A stretch of 64,000 nt of DNA from Streptomyces spectabilis (GCF_008704795.1 NZ_CP023690.1:6272501-6336500), one strand, 5' to 3'; positions 18,149 through 28,235 are shown, counted from the stretch's first letter. The notes: generated from the letters alone by a model not told the origin. Translations and numbers: made by a program.

Positions 18149-18268
18149 GTGGTGCTCTCCCTCGCTCGGCTCTGGGCATCGAGGCGGCTGAGGGCACACG
18201 GGCGCGACCGCGGGCAGCGGTACGTACGCCGCGTCCACCAGCCCATTCCACGAGGCCCGGACGTCTGC

Positions 18269-18281
18269 GCCCGGACCGGGC
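18269..18281 (-). promoter_or_regulatory. Palindromic hairpin in the riboswitch expression platform
   Basis: A GCCCGGACCGGGC palindrome, with a further CCGGGCC nearby at 18254-18260 that could pair alternatively, lies between the riboswitch aptamer and nrdA. It is a plausible switching element for B12-dependent premature termination. Confidence 0.45.
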
Positions 18282-18284
18282 GGC

Positions 18285-18395
18285 ACGGGCGTGCTGTCGG
18301 CAGGTCCTCGGACTTGCGGGTACGCAAATGCGCACACGTACACCGTTGCGGGACAGTTCCGGACTTGCACCGGATTCCCCTGCGGCGACAGCGAG
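18285..18395 (-). ncRNA. Cobalamin (B12) riboswitch of nrdABS
   Basis: Read on the minus strand, the leader holds the core motifs of the cobalamin aptamer in order: GGGGAATCCGG, GGTGCAAGTCC (18371-18361), ACTGTCCCGCAAC (ending 18345) and the B12-box-like GGACCTGCCGACAG (18307-18294). This is the arrangement known from S. coelicolor nrdABS, where B12 binding shuts off the class Ia operon. The aptamer edges are approximate; a covariance search would set them. Confidence 0.92.
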
Positions 18396-18403
18396 GACGA
18401 GCA

Positions 18404-18445
18404 TACATCTTGTGCTGGGTTTCGGTGGCACCCCTAGATGTTGTG
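18404..18445 (-). promoter_or_regulatory. Pair of NrdR boxes in the nrdABS promoter
   Basis: On the minus strand CACAACATCTA (18445-18435) and CACAAGATGTA (18414-18404) are spaced 31 bp start to start, three helical turns. The shared pattern CACAA(C/G)AT(C/G)TA and the spacing fit the paired NrdR boxes known upstream of bacterial reductase operons. The promoter core probably lies between or overlaps them. Confidence 0.85.
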
Positions 18446-18605
18446 TCGGAGGTGACCGTTCCCTCACGGGGTGTGGTCGCTCGTGTGCCTGTCGGAGCGT
18501 CAACTCGCAGGAGAGAAGCCCCAGACCGGGGGCGGGTTCGCAGTCCCGGCGGGGGGCGCGGACGCCGCGCCCCCGGCGGCCTGTCGGGCGGGGCGGTGGG
18601 GCAGG

Positions 18606-19241
18606 TCAGCCGCTCGTGCCCGGTGGGTCCTGGGGAGCGCCGTCCCCGTTCGGGGGCAGGTCGCCGCGGTCCGCCGGGAGGCCCGTCCCGCCGCCGTCCG
18701 GGGGCAGGACCTCGGGGTCGGCCTGCTCGGGCAGGGTGGCGTCCAGTTCGCGGTCGTCGGCGCGGTGGGCGGTCTCGGCGGCGGCGCGCAGCGCGGCGCG
18801 GTCCACCGCGCCGCGGTCGGCGGCGAGCTGGATCCGCAGCCCGTTCTCCGAGCGGACGTACTCGTGCCGGGAGCCCGTGACGCGGTACCAGCCCTTGCCG
18901 TCCTTCTCGCAGCTCTTGGCGGCGGGCGGGACCGTGCGGCAGTTCCCGTCGGTGACGGTGCCCCGGTCGACGGAGAGCGTGAGCTGCGCGCCGCCCTCGT
19001 CCTTCACGTACGTGGACTGGAAGCCGTCCTCACCGATCACGCCCACCGACTGCCGGGCGAGTTCGAAGCCGTCGGCCTCCGTCACGTACACGTGCTCCAC
19101 GACCGTCTGCGCCGCCGTGGCGCGCTCCTCCAGTTCGGAGCGGTCCGGCGGCGCCGTGCCGGCGAGGCTGTCCGAGCCGCAGCCGGTGAGGGCGAGCGGG
19201 ACGAGGAGCAGGGCCGGGAGGAGGCGGTGGGAACGTCTCAT
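18606..19241 (-). CDS. Predicted lipoprotein, function unknown
   Basis: A 211-residue secreted protein with a signal peptide (RRSHRLLPALLLVPLALTGCG) ending in the lipobox LTGC, so it should be anchored to the outer face of the membrane. The body has two Cys residues (NCRTVPPAAKSCEKDGKGWYRV) that could form a disulfide, and an acidic Pro/Gly-rich tail. ATG 19241 is preferred over ATG 19259 because AAAGGA lies 8 bases before it. I do not recognise the family. The gene stands between nrdA and the SSS transporter without obvious operon partners. Confidence 0.8.
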   Translation of the reverse strand: MRRSHRLLPALLLVPLALTGCGSDSLAGTAPPDRSELEERATAAQTVVEHVYVTEADGFELARQSVGVIGEDGFQSTYVKDEGGAQLTLSVDRGTVTDGNCRTVPPAAKSCEKDGKGWYRVTGSRHEYVRSENGLRIQLAADRGAVDRAALRAAAETAHRADDRELDATLPEQADPEVLPPDGGGTGLPADRGDLPPNGDGAPQDPPGTSG

Positions 19242-19315
19242 GCGTACATCCTTTCGCATGCGCCCGCCGCCGTCCGTGTCCCGGCCCCGGCCCTGTCAGT
19301 CCGTGCCGCCCCGGT

Positions 19316-20938
19316 TCAGTGGCCCGCGCCCACCTTGGGCAGTTCGGTGGCCACGCCCTTGTCCCCGGCGTCCGCCGTGTAGTCCTCGGGCGATGTCTCG
19401 TCGATGCCCTCGGGAGCCTTGAGCGCCTTCAGGACGAAGGTGAGGACGACGGTCACGACCACGTTCAGGACGAACGCCGTCAGGCCGATGTAGCCGATCT
19501 CGCCGATGCCGGGGATCTCCTTGGAGGAGCCGCCGAAGTGCTTCTGCGTCGGCGAGGCCACGCCGTACGCGGCCACCGTCCCGTAGACCATGCCGACCGC
19601 CCAGCCGGCCAGGAGCGCCCACCGGTGGAACCACCGCGTGAACAGGCCGCCCACGAGCGCGGGCATGGTCTGCAGGATCCAGATGCCGCCCAGGAGCTGG
19701 AAGTTGATCGCGACCGTCTTGTCCATGGTGAGCACGAAGGCGAGGGCGCCCACCTTCACCAGGAGCGAGACCAGCTTGGAGACCTTGGTCTCCTGCTCGG
19801 GCGTCGCGTCGGGCTTCAGGAAGTCCTTGTAGATGTTGCGGGTGAAGAGATTCGCGGCCGCGATCGACATGATGGCCGCAGGGACGAGCGCGCCGATGCC
19901 GATCGCCGCGAACGCGACGCCCGTGAACCAGTCGGGGAACATGTCCTCGAACAGCTGCGGGATCGCCAGCTGCCCGTTCTCGACCTTCACCCCGGCCGCG
20001 ATCGCCATGAAGCCCAGCAGCGCGAGCAGGCCCAGCATCAGCGAGTACAGCGGCAGGATGGTGGTGTTGCGGCGGATCACGTCGCGGCTGCGCGAGGACA
20101 GCGTCGCGGTGATCGAGTGGGGGTACATGAACAGGGCGAGCGCCGAGCCGAGGGCCAGGGTCGCGTACGTCCAGGTGCCCGCGTCGCCGGGCACGAGCGC
20201 GCCCACGGGCTTGCCGGTCGCCTCGTTCGTCGCCGAGAACTTCTCGTTCGCCGCCCGGAAGATCTCGTCGAACCCGCCCAGCTTGATGGGGATGTAGATG
20301 ATGGCCACCGCGATCACGATGTAGATCAGGGTGTCCTTCACGAACGCGATCAGGGCCGGGGCCCTGAGGCCCGAGGAGTAGGTGTACGCGGCGAGCACGC
20401 CGAAGGCGATGAGCAGCGGCAGGTCCTTGATGAACCAGTTGGTGTCCTCGCCGCCGCCGACGCCCATCACGTCGAGGACGGCCTGGATGCCGACGAGTTG
20501 GAGCGCGATGTACGGCATCGTGGCGAGGATGCCGGTGACGGCCACCGCGAGCGAGAGCCCCTTGGAGCCGAAGCGCCCGCGGACGAAGTCCGACGTCGTC
20601 ACGTACCCGTGCTTGTGCGACACCGACCACAGGCGCGGCAGGAAGGTGAAGATCAGCGGATAGACGAGGATGGTGTACGGCACCGCGAAGAACCCGGCGG
20701 CGCCTGCCGCGTAGATCGCCGCGGGCACGGCCACGAAGGTGTACGCCGTGTAGAGGTCGCCGCCGAGCAGGAACCAGGTCACCCAGGTGCCGAACGACCG
20801 GCCGCCGAGGCCCCATTCGTCGAGGCTCTGCTCGTTCTCGGCCCGACGCCAGCGGGAGGCCAGGAAGCCCATGACCGTCACCGCGAGGAAGAAGAAGATG
20901 AAGACGGCGAGCGCGACGCCGTTCACGCCGTCGTTCAT
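19316..20938 (-). CDS. mctP: Sodium:solute symporter family permease (monocarboxylate MctP-like)
   Basis: A 540-residue membrane protein with about 13 hydrophobic segments of the SSS family. Motifs include EWGLGGRSFGTWVTWFLLGGDLYTAYTF, GYVTTSDFVRGRFGSKGLSLAVAVTGI and ALVPAAIMSIAAANLFTRNIYKDFL. It is likely to import small monocarboxylates such as pyruvate, lactate or acetate, based on homologues annotated MctP and on cstA (another pyruvate/peptide uptake gene) next door. The start overlaps the stop of the small DUF3311 gene (ATGA), the standard two-gene arrangement for this transporter type. Confidence 0.88.
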   Translation of the reverse strand: MNDGVNGVALAVFIFFFLAVTVMGFLASRWRRAENEQSLDEWGLGGRSFGTWVTWFLLGGDLYTAYTFVAVPAAIYAAGAAGFFAVPYTILVYPLIFTFLPRLWSVSHKHGYVTTSDFVRGRFGSKGLSLAVAVTGILATMPYIALQLVGIQAVLDVMGVGGGEDTNWFIKDLPLLIAFGVLAAYTYSSGLRAPALIAFVKDTLIYIVIAVAIIYIPIKLGGFDEIFRAANEKFSATNEATGKPVGALVPGDAGTWTYATLALGSALALFMYPHSITATLSSRSRDVIRRNTTILPLYSLMLGLLALLGFMAIAAGVKVENGQLAIPQLFEDMFPDWFTGVAFAAIGIGALVPAAIMSIAAANLFTRNIYKDFLKPDATPEQETKVSKLVSLLVKVGALAFVLTMDKTVAINFQLLGGIWILQTMPALVGGLFTRWFHRWALLAGWAVGMVYGTVAAYGVASPTQKHFGGSSKEIPGIGEIGYIGLTAFVLNVVVTVVLTFVLKALKAPEGIDETSPEDYTADAGDKGVATELPKVGAGH

Positions 20939-21222
20939 GACCGCGCACCTCTCTGGCCGCGGGCGGCCTTGCGGGCGCGCTGCTCACGCTGCCACAGCTG
21001 GTAGGCGATCATCGTGAGCACGGTCGAGATCAGCACCCACAGCATCTGGTACCAGTAGAAGAACGGGATGCCGATGAAGGCCGGATCGGCCTTCGCGTAG
21101 GAGCTCACCCAGAGCATGGCCACGAAGGGCGCCACGAGACAGACGGCTATGACCACACGGACCGGTGTGACCACCGGCTGTCTCACTTCAGGCGCAACCG
21201 GCACTTCAGGCGCATCTGGCAT
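20935..21222 (-). CDS. DUF3311 small membrane protein, transporter accessory
   Basis: A 95-residue protein with two transmembrane segments (VVIAVCLVAPFVAMLWVSSY and FFYWYQMLWVLISTVLTMIAY) and a basic C terminus. DUF3311 proteins are the small partners of SSS-family permeases and probably aid their assembly or activity. ATG 21222 is preceded by CGGAGC; the in-frame GTG at 21243 has no ribosome site. Overlap of four bases with the permease supports a two-component transporter. Confidence 0.85.
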   Translation of the reverse strand: MPDAPEVPVAPEVRQPVVTPVRVVIAVCLVAPFVAMLWVSSYAKADPAFIGIPFFYWYQMLWVLISTVLTMIAYQLWQREQRARKAARGQRGARS

Positions 21223-21343
21223 ACCGCGGCTCCGTTCGCTCACTTATCCCGTGTTTAACGTGCGGGAAATCTAAGCGACGGTCTCGGCCTACGGAACCCC
21301 TGTCCGTATAACGGACGAGCCACAGAGCGGCCGAAAGGGCCTC

Positions 21344-21544
21344 TCAGCAGCAGCGGAACCCCTGCCGCGGGTCCGACTCCTGGCGGTCCGTCCGCATACG
21401 CTCGAACGCCCGCCGGGTCGGCACGGCCGCGGCCGGATGCTCCCTGCGGACGTGCGCCACGTACCGCTCGTACGCGGACTCGTCCGTCAACTCCCGTACG
21501 TACCAACGGACGGCGCGCAGCGCGCGGCGCAGCGGCCCGGTCAC
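21344..21544 (-). CDS. YbdD/YjiX family protein
   Basis: A 66-residue protein with the family pattern AVRWYVRELTDESAYERYVAHVRREHP and a C-terminal Cys-Cys. YbdD-type proteins are encoded directly after cstA in many bacteria and are needed for full CstA-mediated pyruvate uptake in E. coli. GTG 21544 overlaps the cstA stop (GTGA), giving tight coupling. Confidence 0.85.
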   Translation of the reverse strand: MTGPLRRALRAVRWYVRELTDESAYERYVAHVRREHPAAAVPTRRAFERMRTDRQESDPRQGFRCC

Positions 21545-23682
21545 GACGAGCCCGCCTTCGCGCGCTCGTGGGCCGCGAGCTCCGCCTTCTCCTCCTCGGT
21601 GGCGACGAGCCCGGCGGGCGCGACGGTCTTCGACTCCACGAACGGCGTCTCGCTCAGGCGCGAGGACAGCGGGTCGCGGACGTGCCGGACGCACACGCGG
21701 GCCGCGTCCACGAGGACGATCACGACGAGGATCGCGAGGGCCGCCGAAAGCACGCCGTCCACGGTGGAGTTGGTGACCACGGTGTGCATGTCGTCCATGG
21801 TCTTGGCGGGCGGCAGGACCTTGCCGTCGTCGATGGCGTCCTGGTAGATCGAGCGCTGCTTGAAGAAGCCCACGCGCGGGTCGCTGGAGAACACCTTCTG
21901 CCAGCTCGCCGTGAGCGTCACCGTCGCGTCCCAGGCCAGCGGGATCCCGGTGATCCAGGCCCACTTGAGCCGTCCGGACTTCACCAGGAGCGTGGTGCAC
22001 ACGGCGAGGGCGACGGCGGCGAGGAGCTGGTTGGCGATGCCGAAGATCGGGAAGAGCTGGTTGATGCCGCCGAGCGGCTCGTGCACGCCGACCCAGAGGA
22101 AGTAGCCCCACATGCCGGTCACGGCGGCGCTGGTCAGGACCAGGCCCGGCTTCCAACTCACGTTCCTGAAGGGCTTGTAGACGTTGCCCAGCATGTCCTG
22201 GAGCATGAACCGGCCCACGCGCGTGCCCGCGTCGAGCGCGGTGAGGATGAACAGCGCCTCAAACATGATCGCGAAGTGGTACCAGAACGCCCGCAGCGAG
22301 TCCCCCGTGACCTTGGAGAAGATCTCCGAGACGCCGATCGCGAGGGTGGGGGCGCCGCCCGTGCGCGAGAGCAGCGAGCTCTCCTCGACGTCCTCGGCGG
22401 CCCGCGCCAGGTCCTCGGGGGAGATGGTGTACCCGAAGTTCGCGACCGCCCGCGACGCCTCCTGGACGGTGTCGCCGACGACGCCCGCCGGCGCGTTCAT
22501 CGCGAAGTACAGGCCCGGGTCGATGATGCTCGCCGCGACCAGGGCCATCACCGCCACGGACGACTCCATCAGCATGGAGCCGTAGCCGATCATCCGGACC
22601 TGGGTCTCCTTCTGGATCATCTTCGGCGTCGTACCGGAGGAGATCAGGGCGTGGAAGCCGGAGAGCGCGCCGCAAGCGATCGTGATGAACACGAACGGGA
22701 AGAGCGAGCCCGCGAAGACCGGCCCGTCGCCGCGCGAGGCGAAGTCGGTGACCGGGTCCATCTTGAGCGTCGGCAGGGTGACGAGCACGCCGAGCGCGAG
22801 CAGCACGATCGTGCCGATCTTCATGAACGTGGACAGGTAGTCGCGCGGCGCGAGCAGCATCCACACCGGCAGGATCGAGGCGATGAAGCCGTACGCCACC
22901 AGCCAGACGACCAGCGTCGAGGGGGCGAGTGTGAAGGCCTCCGCCCACGAGGACTCCGCCACCCAGCGGCCCGCGACCAGGGCGATCAGCAGCAGGCCGA
23001 TGCCGATGAGCGAGACCTCGCTGACCCGGCCGGGGCGCAGGACGCGCAGATAGAAGCCCATGAACAGGGCGATCGGGATCGTCATCGCGATGGAGAAGGT
23101 GCCCCAGGGCGACTCGGCGAGGGCGTTCACGATCACGAGCGCGAGCACGCCGAGCAGGATGATCATGATCGCGAAGGTGGCGAGCAGGGCCGCGGCCCCG
23201 CCGAACGGGCCGATCTCGTCCCGCGCCATCTGGCCGAGCGACTTGCCGTCGCGGCGGGTCGAGAAGAACAGGACCACCATGTCCTGCACGGCCCCCGCGA
23301 AGATCACCCCTGCGATGATCCAGATGGTGCCCGGCAGATACCCCATCTGGGCGGCGAGCACGGGACCGACCAGCGGACCCGCGCCCGCGATCGCCGCGAA
23401 GTGGTGCCCGAGCAGCACGCGCCGGTCGGTCGGGTGGTAGTCGATGCCGTTGTCGAGCCGCTCGGCGGGGGTGGCCCGGCGCTTGTCGACGCGCAGGACC
23501 TTGTGCGCGATGAACTTCGCGTAGAAGCGGTAGGCGATGGCGTACGAGCCGAGGGCGGCGGCCACCATCCAGGCGGCGGACACCTCCTCGTCCCGGGAGA
23601 GCGCGAGCACGGTCCAGCCCGCGGCGCCGACCAGCGCGACGAGGCTCCAGAGGGCGATGGTCTTGGGGGTGGCTGTGCGCAC
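21541..23682 (-). CDS. cstA: Carbon starvation protein CstA (pyruvate/peptide transporter)
   Basis: A 713-residue membrane protein with some 16 hydrophobic segments. Diagnostic stretches are RRVLLGHHFAAIAGAGPLVGPVLAAQMGYLPGTIWII, GAVQDMVVLFFSTRRDGKSLGQMA, ACGALSGFHALISSGTTPKMI and LFGIANQLLAAVALAV-like sequence near the C terminus. CstA imports pyruvate and peptides when carbon is scarce. Translation starts at GTG 23682. It forms an operon with the YbdD-like gene. Between it and dasR there are 178 bp of GC-rich spacer in which I see no site. Confidence 0.93.
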   Translation of the reverse strand: MRTATPKTIALWSLVALVGAAGWTVLALSRDEEVSAAWMVAAALGSYAIAYRFYAKFIAHKVLRVDKRRATPAERLDNGIDYHPTDRRVLLGHHFAAIAGAGPLVGPVLAAQMGYLPGTIWIIAGVIFAGAVQDMVVLFFSTRRDGKSLGQMARDEIGPFGGAAALLATFAIMIILLGVLALVIVNALAESPWGTFSIAMTIPIALFMGFYLRVLRPGRVSEVSLIGIGLLLIALVAGRWVAESSWAEAFTLAPSTLVVWLVAYGFIASILPVWMLLAPRDYLSTFMKIGTIVLLALGVLVTLPTLKMDPVTDFASRGDGPVFAGSLFPFVFITIACGALSGFHALISSGTTPKMIQKETQVRMIGYGSMLMESSVAVMALVAASIIDPGLYFAMNAPAGVVGDTVQEASRAVANFGYTISPEDLARAAEDVEESSLLSRTGGAPTLAIGVSEIFSKVTGDSLRAFWYHFAIMFEALFILTALDAGTRVGRFMLQDMLGNVYKPFRNVSWKPGLVLTSAAVTGMWGYFLWVGVHEPLGGINQLFPIFGIANQLLAAVALAVCTTLLVKSGRLKWAWITGIPLAWDATVTLTASWQKVFSSDPRVGFFKQRSIYQDAIDDGKVLPPAKTMDDMHTVVTNSTVDGVLSAALAILVVIVLVDAARVCVRHVRDPLSSRLSETPFVESKTVAPAGLVATEEEKAELAAHERAKAGSS

Positions 23683-23860
23683 GGGCCGTCCTCCCGGTCG
23701 CGTGTCTGCGGTGACGGGAGGACGGTAGGGCAGGAAAGTGATCCGCGCTACGGGGCGGGCAGGGTGAAACGCGGCGGGGCCGGGGGCCCGGGGCGCGGCA
23801 TCACTCCCGCGGCGTCGCCCCGGGGCGCGTCGGCGTCGGCGCCGGGGCGTCGGCGCGGCC

Positions 23861-24847
<987 letters not shown>

Positions 24848-24905
24848 TCAGGTGTCGGTCCGATAACGGAGCCGACAGCCCTTCTTATACACCCTTGACA
24901 CCCCA

Positions 24906-24921
24906 AAAGGTCTAGGCCAAG
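24906..24921. promoter_or_regulatory. DasR-responsive element (dre), distal site before dasA
   Basis: AAAGGTCTAGGCCAAG resembles the dre palindrome with core TGGTCTAGACCA, with changes at the outer T and one arm base. It lies 10 bases before the better site, 117 bp upstream of dasA. Confidence 0.65.
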
Positions 24922-24930
24922 CTCCCCCGT

Positions 24931-24946
24931 ACTGGTCTACACCATT
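24931..24946. promoter_or_regulatory. DasR-responsive element (dre) before dasA
   Basis: ACTGGTCTACACCATT matches the dre consensus (A-C/A-TGGTCTAGACCA) with one change in the core. It is 92 bp upstream of the dasA start and expected to repress the das operon. Confidence 0.88.
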
Positions 24947-25037
24947 AAAGACCAGGTCCAGTCCCACGGGCAGTCTTTCGGTCCTCTTGGTCGCTGCGGG
25001 TGGGGGGTTGGCTGGGTGGCATCCAAAGGAGGATGAC

Positions 25038-26312
25038 GTGAAGCGCAAGCTCATAGCGGCGATCGGTGTCGCGGGCATGTTGGTCTCGGTCGCGGCGTGT
25101 GGCGGCGACGACAAGGACGACAAGAAGTCCGGGGCGGACGGCTTCAAGGGCGAGACGCTGACGCTCTGGGCCATGGACGGTTCGACGCCGGACCAGTGGA
25201 CCAAGGACGTCACGGCCGCCTTCGAGAAGAAGACCGGCGCGAAGCTGAAGCTCGAGGTCCAGGACTGGAACGGCATCCAGCAGAAGCTGACCGCCGCCCT
25301 CTCCGAGGAGAACCCGCCGGACGTCTTCGAGATCGGCAACACCCAGACGGCCGCCTACGCCAAGTCCGGCGGTCTCGCCGACCTGAGCGACCTCAAGGAG
25401 TCGATCGGCGCCGACTGGACCGAGTCCGTCAACAAGTCCACGATCGTCGACGGCAAGCAGTACGCCGCCCCGTGGTTCGTGCTGAACCGCGTCGTGCTCT
25501 ACAACAAGAAGATCTGGGCCGACGCGGGCATCAAGAAGACGCCCAAGACCCGTGACGAGTTCTACGCCGACCTGAAGAAGATCGGCGAGAAGACCGACGC
25601 GGAGCCGATCTACATGCCGGGCCAGAACTGGTACCACTTCGTGGGCCTCGTCATCGGCGAGGGCGGCGAGCTGGTCAAGAAGGACGGCGACAAGTACGTC
25701 TCCAACCTCGACGACCCGAAGGTGGTCAAGGCCGTGGAGACGTACAAGAAGTTCCAGGCCCTGTCGAAGGCGCCGAAGAACAAGGACGAGGCCACCCCGC
25801 AGCAGGCCGAGGTCTTCGCCAAGGGCAAGACCGGCGCGTTCGTGGGCATGAGCTGGGAGGCCGCCACGGCCATCAAGGCCAACAAGAAGATCGAGAAGGA
25901 CATCGGCTACTTCACGATCCCGGGCGCCACGGCCGCCAAGCCCGAGGGCGTCTTCCTCGGCGGCTCCAACCTCGCCGTCGCCGCCACCAGCGAGAAGCAG
26001 GAGCTCGCCAAGGAGTTCCTGAAGATCGCGATGTCCGACAAGTTCGAGGGCCAGCTCGCCAAGGAAGGCGGCGTGATCCCGAACAAGAAGGCCCTGGAGT
26101 CCAACCTCAAGGGCAACGTGGCCGCCGAGGCCATGGCCCCGGCCACCGCCGGCGGCGGCATCACCCCGCTGATCCCGGAGTGGGGCGCCGTCGAGAACGA
26201 GCCCAACCCGATCAAGAGCTATCTGACCGCGGTCATGAACGGCGATTCGCCCGCCGACGCCGCCAAGAAGGTCGAGGGCGAGTTCAACAAGCGCCTGTCG
26301 CAGAAGCAGTAA
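25038..26312 (+). CDS. dasA: Chitobiose-binding lipoprotein DasA
   Basis: The extracellular solute-binding component for N,N'-diacetylchitobiose uptake. Its signal peptide KRKLIAAIGVAGMLVSVAACG ends in a lipobox (VAAC), and the 424-residue body has family 1 binding-protein motifs (TLTLWAMDGSTPDQW, NPPDVFEIGNTQTAAYAKSGGLADLSD, YAAPWFVLNRVVLYNKKIWADAGI, GKTGAFVGMSWEA). GTG 25038 is fixed by AAAGGAGG a few bases upstream. The ATPase is not here; in Streptomyces the shared MsiK serves this system. A stem-loop separates it from dasB. Confidence 0.95.
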   Translation: MKRKLIAAIGVAGMLVSVAACGGDDKDDKKSGADGFKGETLTLWAMDGSTPDQWTKDVTAAFEKKTGAKLKLEVQDWNGIQQKLTAALSEENPPDVFEIGNTQTAAYAKSGGLADLSDLKESIGADWTESVNKSTIVDGKQYAAPWFVLNRVVLYNKKIWADAGIKKTPKTRDEFYADLKKIGEKTDAEPIYMPGQNWYHFVGLVIGEGGELVKKDGDKYVSNLDDPKVVKAVETYKKFQALSKAPKNKDEATPQQAEVFAKGKTGAFVGMSWEAATAIKANKKIEKDIGYFTIPGATAAKPEGVFLGGSNLAVAATSEKQELAKEFLKIAMSDKFEGQLAKEGGVIPNKKALESNLKGNVAAEAMAPATAGGGITPLIPEWGAVENEPNPIKSYLTAVMNGDSPADAAKKVEGEFNKRLSQKQ

Positions 26313-26322
26313 GGAAGCGCCC

Positions 26323-26380
26323 CGCCGGGGGCGGTGACCACAGGGTCGTGCCCGCGACCCCCGCCTCGCCGCCCCCGGCG
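26323..26380 (+). terminator. Intra-operon stem-loop between dasA and dasB
   Basis: CGCCGGGGGCGG at 26323-26334 pairs perfectly with CCGCCCCCGGCG at 26369-26380; the loop contains a smaller GGTCG/CGACC stem. It starts 11 bp after dasA. Such structures usually cut or stop most transcripts, so binding protein is made in excess over permeases. Confidence 0.7.
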
Positions 26381-26418
26381 CATTCCTGTGTGACGTGCCG
26401 ATGAGAGAGATGGCGAGC

Positions 26419-27399
26419 ATGACCGTACAGACCGAGCGGCCGCCCTCCGGCCCGCCGGAGGTAGTGAAGTCGGGCGGCGGGCGCACCGGGGCCCCGCGCA
26501 CGCCCCGCGTCAGGATCGGGTCCCTGGGTCCCTATCTGCTGTTGCTTCCCGCGCTCGTGGCCACCCTGGTGTTCCTGGGCTGGCCGCTGGTGAACAACGG
26601 GATCCTGTCGTTCCAGAACCTCAACATGAGACAGGTCATCCTGCATCTCACCGAGTGGAACGGCATCGACAACTACAAGGAGGTCCTCAAGAGCGAGGAC
26701 TTCTGGCGCGTCACCGGGCGGTCGATCGTCTTCACCGCCATCAACGTCGTCCTCATCATGGTGCTCGGCACCCTGATCGGACTGCTGCTCGCCAAGCTCG
26801 GCACCAAGATGCGGCGGCTGCTGCTCTTCGGCCTCGTCCTCGCCTGGGCCATGCCCGTCGTCGCGGGCACCACCGTCTACCAGTGGCTGTTCGCCCAGCG
26901 CTACGGCGTCGTCAACTGGGTGCTCGCCAAGGTCGGCTTCAGCTCCATGGCCGACTACGACTGGTTCGGCGGCCAGTACTCCACCTTCTTCGTGATCATC
27001 ACGCTGATCGTGTGGATGTCGATCCCCTTCGTGGCGATCAACCTGTACGCCGCCACCACGACCATCCCCAAGGAGCTCTACGAGGCCGCGTCGCTCGACG
27101 GCGCGGGCGCCTGGAAGCAGTTCACCTCGGTGACCCTGCCGTTCCTGCGGCCCTTCCTCTACGCCACGACCTTCCTCGAGGTCATCTGGGTCTTCAAGGC
27201 CCTCGTCCAGGTCTATGCCATCAACCAGGGCGGCCCCGACCGGCTCACGGAGATCCTGCCCGTCTACGCCTACATCGAGGGCTCGGGCAACCAGCACTAC
27301 GGCATGGGCTCCGCCATCGCCATGCTGACCATCATCATCATGCTCTTCCTGACCGCGTATCACCTGCGCATCGTGCTCAAGCAAGAGGAGGACGCGTGA
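26419..27399 (+). CDS. dasB: Chitobiose ABC transporter permease DasB
   Basis: An inner-membrane permease of the MalF/sugar type, about 326 residues with six predicted segments. The EAA loop that contacts the ATPase is YEAASLDGAGAWKQFTSVTLPFLRP. I place the start at ATG 26419 (MTVQTERPP), with GAGAGATGG upstream; in-frame ATGs at 26395, 26401 and 26410 are possible. The stop overlaps dasC (GTGA). It pairs with DasC to form the channel for chitobiose delivered by DasA. Confidence 0.92.
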   Translation: MTVQTERPPSGPPEVVKSGGGRTGAPRTPRVRIGSLGPYLLLLPALVATLVFLGWPLVNNGILSFQNLNMRQVILHLTEWNGIDNYKEVLKSEDFWRVTGRSIVFTAINVVLIMVLGTLIGLLLAKLGTKMRRLLLFGLVLAWAMPVVAGTTVYQWLFAQRYGVVNWVLAKVGFSSMADYDWFGGQYSTFFVIITLIVWMSIPFVAINLYAATTTIPKELYEAASLDGAGAWKQFTSVTLPFLRPFLYATTFLEVIWVFKALVQVYAINQGGPDRLTEILPVYAYIEGSGNQHYGMGSAIAMLTIIIMLFLTAYHLRIVLKQEEDA

Positions 27400-28226
27400 A
27401 GCGCTCCTGGTTCGGCCGCACCTGGCCCAACGTCGTCGCCGTCGTCCTCTTCATCGGCCTGGTCTTCCCCGTCTACTGGATGTTCGCCACGGCCTTCAAG
27501 CCGACCGGCGACATCATCAGCGAGGACCCGGTCTGGATCCCCTTCGACTTCACCTTCGAGCACTTCAAGACGGCCGTCGACGCCGACCACTTCTGGCAGA
27601 TGGTCAGGAACTCGGTGACCGTCACCGTCCTCGCGGTCGTCTTCTCCCTCGCCATCGCCCTGCTGTCGGCCTTCGCGCTCGCCCGTATGCGGTTCAAGGG
27701 CCGCCGGGGCTTCATCATCGGCTTCATGCTGGCCCAGATGGCGCCCTGGGAAGTCATGGTCATCTCGATCTACATGATCGTGCGCGACGCCGAGATGCTG
27801 AACAGCCTGGTGCCGTTGACGCTCTTCTACATGGTGATGATCCTGCCCTTCACGATCCTCACGCTGCGCGGCTTCGTCGCCGCCGTGCCCAAGGAACTGG
27901 AGGAGTCGGCGATGGTCGACGGCTGCACCCGCATGCAGGCGTTCCGCCGCATCATCCTGCCGCTGCTCGCCCCCGGCCTGATGTCCACCTCGCTCTTCGG
28001 CTTCATCACCGCCTGGAACGAGTTCCCCATCGCCATGCTGGTCAACAAGGACCCGGAGTCCAAGACGCTGCCGACGTGGCTGACGAGCTTCCAGACCGTC
28101 TACGGCGACGACTGGGGTGCCACCATGGCCGCGTCCACGATCTTCGCCATCCCGATCCTGCTCCTCTTCGTCTTCCTCCAGCGGCGCGCCGTCGCCGGTC
28201 TCACCGACGGTGCCGTGAAGGGATAA
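27396..28226 (+). CDS. dasC: Chitobiose ABC transporter permease DasC
   Basis: The second permease, 276 residues and MalG-like, with six segments. Its EAA loop reads LEESAMVDGCTRMQAFRRIILPLLAPGL. GTG 27396 overlaps the dasB stop, and GAGGAGG lies just upstream at the end of dasB. The gene ends 9 bp before dasD. Confidence 0.93.
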   Translation: MKRSWFGRTWPNVVAVVLFIGLVFPVYWMFATAFKPTGDIISEDPVWIPFDFTFEHFKTAVDADHFWQMVRNSVTVTVLAVVFSLAIALLSAFALARMRFKGRRGFIIGFMLAQMAPWEVMVISIYMIVRDAEMLNSLVPLTLFYMVMILPFTILTLRGFVAAVPKELEESAMVDGCTRMQAFRRIILPLLAPGLMSTSLFGFITAWNEFPIAMLVNKDPESKTLPTWLTSFQTVYGDDWGATMAASTIFAIPILLLFVFLQRRAVAGLTDGAVKG

Positions 28227-28235
28227 CGCACACTC

